NCBI GenBank assembly: GCA_946122785.1
Contig: CAMGYJ010000005.1
Span: forward strand, 78,920,547-78,984,546
Direction of reading: 5' to 3'
DNA: 64,000 bases
Origin: Linum tenue
Lineage: Eukaryota > Streptophyta > Magnoliopsida > Malpighiales > Linaceae
Part shown: one piece after another, positions 55,957 through 64,000 of the stretch
How the letters are laid out: every line of letters starts with the position of its first letter
Position numbering within the stretch: position 1 is the first letter of the stretch
Position numbers and translations under genes: made by a program
Notes under the pieces: generated by a model
Databases searched by the model: none
Told to the model about the DNA's origin: nothing
Seen by the model: the letters and a program-made list of their open reading frames with translations, nothing else

Positions 55957-56623
55957 GGAGGAGGAGGAAGAGGGGGGAGGAGAGCAGCTTAATTATCCTC
56001 CATATTTTTACTTGCAGAGTAATGAAGAGGATGAAGAATTATCACTTGCTGATTCATATGGCGTAATTCCAATGCCTATTGTTGATAGTTTTGAAGGAGA
56101 ATTCTACAAGGGGCAGATATTTCACTCGAAACAAGCTGCACAAATGGCGATTAAACACCACGCACTACAACGCAACTTTCAATATGGCGTGGTGGATTCG
56201 TCACCTTCAATCTGGAAGGTCAGATGCTTGAGGCACAAGGATGACAATTGTCCTTGGATGGTGCGGTTTGGATGTCGAGATGTTGGAGGCGAATGGACTG
56301 TGAGAAAGGCTGAGTTGGTGCATTCTTGTAGCAGTACGACTCAACCGACGGATCATCGCCATCTTGATGTCGACATGATATCTGAGACCGTCAAACATTT
56401 GGTACGTGCCCAATCAAATCTGAGTGTTCTAACTGTGCAGGCCGAGTTGAAAGATAAGTTTAATATGCAAGTTACTTACAAGAAGGCTTGGTATGGGAAA
56501 CAAAGAGCATTGGAGAAGTTGCATGGAAATTGGGAAGAATCCTACGATTTTTTGCAAACATTCTTGCAGGTGGTCAAGAGAAAAATTGGGAAGAATCCTA
56601 CAACCACCATGCTCCACCACTAG
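55396..56623 (+). pseudogene. MuDR-type transposase of MULE-C, truncated
   Basis: Exon 1 (55396-55406) joins at GT-AG to an exon from 55496, giving MAN-SDFRRFELVVRWKSKKVE. A frame change falls between about 55715 and 55770. Then comes an acidic (GAG)n-encoded poly-Glu run (~55917-55980) and the MuDR DNA-binding domain (GQIFHSKQAAQMAIKHHALQ, CPWMVRFGC, ELVHSC, ~56110-56340). The protein ends just after GKQRALEKLHGNW; the DDE catalytic domain, SWIM finger and C-terminus are missing. aaattgggaagaatcctac occurs at 56527 and 56583, the second copy next to the junction, which looks like a slippage or repair scar of the deletion. Confidence 0.82.
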
Positions 56624-56629
56624 ATGGCC

Positions 56630-59331
56630 GCCAGTACCACACCTCGCATGCACCTTGTTACGTGGAGGTCTACCATCATACTCCTGGGGTGGATCTCCCT
56701 CGACACCACCATCCTGATCCTGTGTACCGAATATATCATCCTGCTGAGACTGAATATGCTCCTCAGGTACACCGCCACCATGCTCATGAGACTGAAGATG
56801 CTGTTCATAATTCCACATCGTCTCCTGAAAGGTCGCATCACCCTCTAGAGCGTCCCACAGGTTGGGAGACGAGGCTGCTCTAGTATCACCACTTGAGGCC
56901 ATGTTTCCGCCTCCCATCGTAGCATGCTGCGGTATATGGAAGCTATCCTCTGGGGGAGGCTGAAAGCTCGAAGACGAATCTGACTAAAACTGCTGTCGAG
57001 GCGGAGGCTGAAAGCTCGAGGAAGGATCTGACTGAAACTGCGACCGAGGCGGATTAAACTGGAAGCGTGTCGTAGTAGGCCGGACGGGCTGTGCTCGCTG
57101 TCAATCTGAAATCCGGACCGGGTTAGGTACATCACGATGCTCATGTCGCTGTCTATGTGGCCTATGCTCCTGCCTGAACTGTGGCTCCGGGACGACCCAG
57201 CCCAGTGTCGGATCAGTACGCTCTGGCCAGGCAGTCATGACAGGCTGATCATACTGGGGCTGTACAAGTATTGTGAGATCAGGGTGTCTGCGCCGCTCCA
57301 AACCTAGAGTAGCAACCCCAGATGCCATAATGTTGGCCAAGTCCTCACACTGGTCGGGGGTCAACCCTCCACTCCGTACACTGTCACGTAAACTCACCTC
57401 AGCATGCTCAAAAGTGTCGTACTAAAAAACACAAAAAAGTCAGATATTTCACACAGTTAACAAATTCAAGACAAATACAAAAAGATATTAAGCAAACAAA
57501 TCAAATAACTAACCAATGCCTCCCGTGCAGCTCCTCTCCGTGTACCGGAACGCCTGGGGACATCTCTATACCACTCCATATGCTCCGAGTGGTAGGCTAA
57601 CTCTTCATCAGTGTATGGAGCCGTCGCTACGAACTCGTGTCGACGGTTCCAGAAAGCAAGCGACTCTCTGGAGGCGTGTACCAACTGCTGCCCACGCGAT
57701 GGCCCACGAGTAGTCTAACGAAGAAAAAACCTAACCTCAACCTTAGGATGTGGCGGATGAGGCTCATGCTCCCTCATGCCAAACTGCCGGAGCACGCGGT
57801 CTGGATGGTGCCACATCACCGATGAAAAGCATATAAGTGGCACTACTGCTCGAAACGTCTCAGACTGTATCACACTACCTCTGAGATGAAGTGCTCTCTC
57901 AACGTAAGGTTGCCACTACACAAAAAAATATTAACGCTATTATCCCTAAATCTAAAAAAACAAATTAAAACTATTCTATAAAATGGAATGTTATATACTA
58001 ACCACCACGGTGTCCATCGCGTCAAACCACAGCTTGTACTGGAATAGCTGGTCACCATACTGACGAGTGTTGGCCGGAAGCCATCGAAGACCACGTGGGG
58101 ATGCATCCTCGGAAATCTGTGCCCTCGTCTTTGAATGTCGCGCTCCCACGCCCAGAGCTGCAGTAGGGAGACCCATCCACCAAGGTCACCGGCTAGAGAA
58201 GTGCCGGAATGCGTAATGTGCAAAGCCGACCTACCCATCTCATGGTACAGGTAGGATAAAACAGCAGCTCCCCAGGCGAACCGTCCAGCTCTCTGCCAAT
58301 CCTCAATCAGAAGTAGGTATTGTAGGTGCACCGTAGCTCCAGACCGATCCGGGAATAGTACACCTCCCATCAGAGATAGAGCATAAGCTCGTGCAAACTG
58401 CTCTATAACCTCCTATGATGCATTTCCCGGCAGATGACTGAATTCATCCCTCAGCCAAACAGTCCTAACGACACCGACACCGCCTGAAAGATCAGCCGGA
58501 ACCCGTCCTAACAGTCTCAAACAGATCGCCGACCACTCCTCATCCGGTATATCAACTACGACGGCATCACCGTCGATCGCCAGACCGGATAGTGTAACAA
58601 CGTCCTCTAACGTGATCGTGATCTCACCAAACGGTATAGGGAAGGTCGACGTCTCGGGTCGCCACCGCTCTACGAGTGCAGTAATCAAACTCGCATCGGA
58701 GTTCATAGGGACGAGGGGCACGACACTAAATAAGCCAGCCGCTTCGAGATATGGTCGATAAAGCTCATGGTATATCACTAAATTCGTCGTACCTCGAACA
58801 TGGTAAGATCGATCACCAGCCTATAGTGCACAAAACTTATATTAATTCAATTTCATTCGTAATAATTCTAATTTTCACCTAATAAATTCTACTAATCTAT
58901 CTAATCTAATCTCAAATTATACTAATTTCAAAAAAATTGGTACGTAATCCTATTCTAATTTCAGTACAGTTCAGTTCGCCACCCAAAACTATCTAATTAA
59001 TAACTTTACATGAATAATTATCAAATACTTACCTCGTTTGCCCAAACTGAGTCGATAAGATGTTGGCCATGTCCCCAAAGAAGTACCGGATCGACCGGAG
59101 CTGGATCAATTGTCGCTGGCGGTAGTCTCATCCCACAAGGATCCATAAGCCTAGGAACTGCAAAAACAAAAAAACAAAAACATTAATTAAAAAAACAAAG
59201 AAACAAAAACATTAATTAAAAAAACTGCCGTCGGCGAGACCCTCACCGCGAAAACGGCCGCCACCTCCACGACCTCGCCGGCATCTCCCCCTGCCTCTAC
59301 CGGCCATAGCTTCTTCTTCGTCGGACGACAT
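56630..59331 (-). pseudogene. Plant mobile domain (PMD, MAIN-like) gene inside MULE-C
   Basis: Minus-strand exons: 59247-59331 (MSSDEEEAMAGRGRGRCRRG, RG-rich), 59033-59157 (MDPCGMRLPPATIDPAPVDP), 58003-58820 and 57740-57915; the 3' part is ill-defined. The PMD core has YHELYRPYLEAAGLFSVVP, GEITITLEDVVTLSGLAIDG, DWQRAGRFAWGAAVLSYLYH, LLQLWAWERDI, WLPANTRQYGDQLFQYKLWF and MWHHPDRVLRQFGMRE. This is the aminotransferase-like mobile domain of MAIN/MAIL proteins, known both in host silencing factors and in transposons. One TAG (58413-58415) and one frameshift (~58140-58170) break it. The downstream region encodes a low-complexity Gln/Pro tail with further stops. Confidence 0.85.
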
Positions 59332-59725
59332 ATCCGAGGTGGTGGCGCTTCAGTCTGGTGCGGCGGCGCTCCTATCTGCGGCGGCGGCGCCTGGGTCAGC
59401 GGCGGCGTCTGTGACTGCTGTTTGGCGGAGCTGGTTCGGGAGTGAGGGGGGAAGAAAGGAAGAAAAAGAGAAGAAGAGAAAGGGATAGGGCCCGCGACGC
59501 TTTTAAAATAGGTTATAATAAGTCATAGGCGGTGGCGCTGGAGACTAAGGCGCCAACGCCTCAGACAGGTTAAAAAATTTCAAAACGCGGCCTCACCTTA
59601 GTCTCCAGCGCCACCGCCTATGACTCTACAAAAAAACACAATATTTGTGTCAATACTTTTTAATCCACCATATTGGTTGTAAATTTAAAAAAAAACAATA
59701 TTTGTGTAATTTATCCACCTAATGC

Positions 59726-60462
59726 AATCCACTTTTTTTATTATAAATCATAAATGATATATTTTATTATACAAATTTAAAATCTCCTAGTTGTACTTAT
59801 TATTATTAAATTATCTCTATTTCCAAAAAAAATCACTTATATTAATTTCCATTTTTATAAAATTATAGGTTTCTACTTGCTATACATAGTTATATAATAA
59901 TTTGGTAGAAAATATTTGAATTAATGTTTAGAGTTTGAATTTTAGAACTATAATATTAATGTATATTTGTTTAAGAAAGATGTATTATGTTTGTAATTAT
60001 GGTTTGTATTGAGATTATTTTATTCTTATTTATGAAACGCCAGTTTGTTAATGATTTTTCAACTGTTTAATACCGATCAAACAAAAAGTATGAACTGTAA
60101 GCTAGAACGGTTCATAATCCGGTTCGATTATGATAACATCGGCCTTGAGTTTGCCTAAAGTTAAGGCATGGACAAGGATAAGAGATGATATGGTGATGCC
60201 ATTTTTTCCCCTTAATGATCTTTGATTCGATGGATTGGAGGCTGAGAAACGACTAATGAGAGTGTCCACTTTTTGAATACCTAAAAATCAATCCTAATCC
60301 CTAAAAGTATAATTAACAAATTTTACACGAATTTGAAAGCAACTCGATCGACTACCACAGTTTTCCAACAGAACTCCCCCTTCCCTCCATTTTTCCATAT
60401 CAGTTGCTACCAGTGTTATCTCTTTACTCGGAAAACCTAAGAAAAAAACCCTACAAGATTCA
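59726..60462. other. AT-rich intergenic DNA, nothing recognised
   Basis: No coding sequence, RNA gene or terminal repeats seen. Poly-A/T and (AT)n tracts are common. Confidence 0.5.
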
Positions 60463-60470
60463 CTCATAAC

Positions 60471-60852
60471 CAAGGTTGTTAAACCCCTATCGGGCCCCCA
60501 GTTGAACCCGGTCCGACCTAAGTTGAGCTTCAAAACGACCTCTAGAAAGCCCCCGGTGTGACCCATAAAGAGGGAGAAGAAGAGAGAAGAAAGAGAGGAG
60601 GCGGAAAGAAGGAAGGAAGATGGTGGGTGAATCATGTAGGTTAAGTATGTTTTATTTTGTGAGGAATAAGTTTTTAATAGATACGTGTAAGATAAATTTC
60701 ATTTCAGTGGTTAATTTTTAATTACTACCTTATTTGTATATATATATATTTAGTACGTGTAAACGGTTAAACCAACCGAAGCCCGATCAGAACAATAAAC
60801 CTCAAACCCTTACTTGACCGGCTCAATGACTTAACCCGGTTTAACAACCTTG
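60471..60852. mobile_element. 382-bp hAT-type MITE
   Basis: Inverted ends CAAGGTTGTTAAACC at both sides and a perfect 8-bp target duplication ctcataac (60463-60470 and 60853-60860). No coding capacity. The interior has gaacccggtccgacc and accggctcaatgacttaaccc, typical of this MITE group. Confidence 0.9.
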
Positions 60853-60860
60853 CTCATAAC

Positions 60861-62335
60861 AGAAGGGATTACCCACCTATCATGGCTTTTTCCTAAGTGC
60901 TTGTTCTCTTGATATTATTTATACAACTATAGATTTTGAGCCAATCAGGTATCACCGCCTATTAAACAACGTTATATTCGATAATATTACATAATGATAA
61001 ATTCAGTATGATATTCGGTATATCCCAAATAAATGTACCAAAGTTCCATCCCAAGATGAGGTGTGATATTATATTAAAATTAATTAATTATGTTATTTTT
61101 GTAAATTTGTTGTTAATATAATTTAAAAAAATAGTAATACTAATGAGCACATTCATGAATAGTGTCAATTCATATATTAAATACCTTATTTAAAAAATAT
61201 GTTAAATGTCTTTCCTTTTTTATAAATAAATTTCATTTTGAAACGCTTTTTTGATTTAAAATGTAATTTGTAATTATATTTTCTCTCCTCGTCGCATTTT
61301 TTTTCTTTTTGTGTACAAAAGTCTCTATCATTCTCTCTTCTATTCTTTCTCTCTCACCTATAAAAAATGAAAATCAGATGTGAAGAAGAAAAGGAAAAGG
61401 AGAAGCCTTGAATTTGGAGTACTAATCGTAAGGAAATAAGAAGGATATTCAATTGGTTCTTCTGCCGCTTTCAGTTGAATTCAATACTTTTCTTATTAGT
61501 CTGAGTTGGTTTGCCCTCTGTTTTCTTCTTTGATTCAGATTTTCGTTGATCTTTGTAGAGTGTTGTTGTTCTTTCCTGCATAAGGGGTGTGTCTTCTTTT
61601 CTTTCTTGTTTCCTCTTCTCTTGGGGGACAGTTGGCTATATTTATTGTATGACGCGAAAATAAACGGAATAATTTTTTTCCAAATCGCAATCTTCTGCAC
61701 AAAATCTGAGCAAAAATAAATTCTTGAATTTTCTACGCTCTGCTTCAAATCCTCATTTTTTACGCTCTAATGTGGGAGTGTTTGGGCTGAACCAACAAAT
61801 TTGTTTACCTAAATTTCTAACTTCTCCATGTTTAGGATAAATGTCAGAGAATCATTTCGGCACTGAAGGATTTCAGTGTTACATCACTAGTCTATATTTC
61901 GGCTTATTGGAGAGCAGATTAGGCGATTAACCATCTCATGCATAGTTATTCTCGAGTTAAAGCATAAAAATTTATATCTCAATTGTTTTAACTCAATTAT
62001 TTTTGCATATAAAAATTAGATTAATTATGCTTTAAAAAGTGAAATCCTTTTTGATATATTTTCAAGAAAAAAAATATTAATCGAGATTTTTTTTAGTACA
62101 ATATGTCAAGATGTCATGGTGGTAGAAATATAGCATAATATATAATTACTGTATACATGATTGGTAGAAATATATTAACGGTCTACCAACATCTACCATA
62201 ATCTACCGCTATGGTGGAGAGCGGTATAGTTGGTTCCAAAATTATCCTGGGAACTATATCGAGAATTAACATACTTTTGTTTTGTATATCACAGTTCCTT
62301 ATGTGCAATATTATTTTTGAAACTGTGATATACAA
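60861..62335. other. Upstream region of the F-box gene; no other feature recognised
   Basis: AT-rich, with a pyrimidine-rich stretch near 61280-61350. No promoter element could be placed with confidence; 62336-62525 is probably 5' leader. Confidence 0.4.
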
Positions 62336-62525
62336 ATGAAACTGTATTTTTCCTGCGCAAATGTTCGAACATTTGAGATTTTGCATCACTTATTGGACAC
62401 GGAAAGTAAGAATCCGGTTAGGAAAAGGATTTCCATTCTTCCCAATTCGCATACCTCTTCCTCTTATATTCCGGTCTTCTTTCTCATTAATTCTTTCATT
62501 TGTTTCGTAAACCTGCAGAGCCACC

Positions 62526-62896
62526 ATGGCACTGAAGCACACAACAAAGAGAAGGAGGAGGAAACGTAGGAGCAGGGGAAGACCACTTCCTCGTCATCAT
62601 CAACACCTGACCAACCTCCCTCAAGACCTTTTGGCAGAGGTCCTCTCCCATGTCGCCTCCACCTCCATATCCAATCTCTTCAACGCCAGGCGAGCCTGCA
62701 AGTCCATGTTCGCAGCTTCCTCACAGCGCATTGTACTAGAACATGCTGCCATCCTGGACAAGTTCTCCTCCATCAACCACCACAATTCCTGGTCTTTCCT
62801 CCAACAGTGCGTGGAGAGTGGCAACCGAGAAGCCCTGTTCTGCATCGGGATGGCAGAGTACTTCTTCGCAGTGGCAGAATCAAAAATAGAAATTAG
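62526..62896 (+). CDS. F-box protein, first exon (At1g67623-like), partial
   Basis: The ATG has an excellent context (gccaccATGg). The product starts with a basic tail (KRRRRKRRSRGR), then an F-box (LTNLPQDLLAEVLSHVASTS, to ~residue 70) and QQCVESGNREALFCIGMAEYFF, a short repeat-like motif typical of the At1g67623/At1g67340 F-box group. The F-box binds SKP1 in SCF ubiquitin ligases; the substrate is unknown. Donor TTAG/GTATGT at 62897 ends the exon in phase 2. The next exon is not seen before the right edge, so the intron exceeds 1.1 kb. Confidence 0.83.
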
Positions 62897-63000
62897 GTAT
62901 GTCATTTTTTTCTCGAATATAAATTATTTTGATTAGGAATATTTTAGGGTGTGTTTGGTTAGGTGTATTTCAAATGTAATGTATGTATGCTATATATTAT

Positions 63001-63975
63001 GTCAATTCAAAAGCAATCTCTTGCCACATAAGCACTTGGAGAATCCATAATTTGCCAAGTTGGAAAACTTTTTTACAAACAAAAAATTTAGTTATTAATG
63101 TATTTATGGAGCTACCTCTCTCTTCTTTAATATTTCCATTCTTTTATCAAATTATTCCTTTTCATTTATCCATTTATTCTTTTATTTTTGCTTTAAAAAT
63201 AAGTTACATGTTGATAAAATTAACCAAACACACATAAATAATAACAATAATAATTTGTGTTCAGTAAAAAAATATAAATAAGAAAATAGAGAGTGACATA
63301 TACCACATTTGTTTAAATAAAAAATATTCGATTAAACCTGATGAAAAAAAATTCTACTATTTTTTTCTAAAATTGAATGATAATTTACATTTTGATGAAA
63401 AAAGTAAACATACACATAAAAAAAATATCGATTAAATAAAATATATATAAAGTGAAAAAATAAACATTTAACATTCAATTACCTTTGAAAAATAAATTAT
63501 ATTATTACTTTATTTTATATATATTGGGCAATTCAAAGCAACTTTCTGCTATATAAGCACTTGGAGGATACACAATTTGCCAAATTGGATAACTTTTCTA
63601 CAAAAAAAAAATGATTAATGTATTTATGGACCTACCTCTCTCTTCTATAATATTTCCTCTTTTTTTGCTTTAATAATAAGTTACATGTTGATAAACTTAA
63701 CCAAACACATATAAATAATAATTTTTTAAATCAATAAATAAGAAAATAGAGAGTGACATATACAACATTTGTTTAAATAAAAAATATTTGATTAAAACTT
63801 ATGAAGTAAATTTTCTGCTCATTTTTTTCTAAAATTGAATGATAATTTACATTTTGATGAAAACATTAAAAAACATACACATAAAAAACAATGTTTTATA
63901 TATATGATAAGAAAGGAAATAAACATTTGACATTCAATTACCTTTGAAAAATAAACTATATTACTTTATATTTTG
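63001..63975. repeat. 526-bp tandem duplication in the F-box intron
   Basis: 63001-63526 and 63527-63975 align along their length: caattcaa(a)agcaa, ataagcacttggag, tgtatttatgga(g/c)ctacctctctcttct and agaaaatagagagtgacatata all recur about 460-530 bp apart. The second copy has internal deletions. Confidence 0.82.
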
Positions 63976-64000
63976 TTGCAAGGAAACACTCTCTTATTCA

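Larger units (their letters stand above)
55024..59716. mobile_element. MULE-C, Mutator-like element with transposase and plant mobile domain gene
   Basis: 4693 bp with a perfect 9-bp duplication acctaatgc (55015-55023 and 59717-59725). Inverted repeats of ~100 bp pair acacaaatattgtttttttt and ccaatatgg(c/t)ggattaaa at both ends. A second, GC-rich inverted pair lies just inside (caggtggcaccgcc / ggcggtggcgctgg, with gactaaggcg or gactcaggtg). A truncated transposase (plus) and a plant-mobile-domain gene (minus) converge. A clean duplication and recognisable genes suggest moderate age. Confidence 0.92.

Noticed and set aside
1..64000. CRISPR arrays, operons or bacterial signals
   Set aside because: Repeats present are minisatellites and transposon ends; gene structure is clearly eukaryotic.

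Overview
This window is nuclear DNA of a dicot-type flowering plant. The evidence is intron-bearing genes with plant-specific homologues, a plant U6 snRNA gene with its own upstream promoter elements, and plant retrotransposons primed from initiator-Met tRNA. I cannot name the species. Gene assignments come from my own reading and memory of Arabidopsis proteins; no search was run.

Layout. (1) 1-1.84 kb: 5' part of a RECQL5-type DNA helicase (minus strand) and, upstream of it, a U6 snRNA gene (plus). (2) 1.84-5.4 kb: repeats grown from the U6 3' flank, then an intact, very young 2.9-kb gag-only LTR element (TR-GAG type; 5-bp target duplication gcgga). (3) 5.7-12.3 kb: a six-exon minus-strand gene for a basic Ser/Pro-rich protein of the Arabidopsis At2g40070 (BPP1-like) family, 1152 residues as I join it, ending in a CaaX-like tetrapeptide. 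One intron carries an unusual TACGTA-rich repeat element. (4) 13.2-16.9 kb: AT-rich intergenic DNA with one MITE. (5) 17.07-18.48 kb: a four-exon Iojap-related (RsfS family) mitochondrial protein gene, plus strand, one intron apparently GC-AG. (6) 18.8-59.7 kb: a block made almost wholly of mobile DNA. (7) 62.5 kb to the end: exon 1 of an F-box gene (plus).

The mobile block holds three Mutator-like elements. MULE-A (18811-22989) has a decayed transposase and a GRF zinc-finger gene. MULE-B (23006-28217) is a Pack-MULE-like element with a CYP81-type P450 fragment. MULE-C (55024-59716) has a truncated MuDR transposase and a plant-mobile-domain gene. Between B and C lies a nest: a Copia element (28492-54794) holds Gypsy-1 (29956-45755) and Gypsy-2 (48545-54580). 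Gypsy-1 in turn holds a Helitron (31642-36116) with a hAT inside it, a solo LTR (37127-38464), and a 1.66-kb hAT built on a palindromic 51-bp minisatellite. Most boundaries are supported by target-site duplications or by reading frames that rejoin when the insert is removed.

The host genes are ordinary housekeeping or regulatory genes and do not form an operon. The Iojap-related and F-box genes resemble At1g67620 and At1g67623, which by locus number are neighbours in Arabidopsis. If so, the transposon block has pushed an ancestral gene pair about 44 kb apart. I found no wholly new protein system; the novelty here is in mobile-element architecture.
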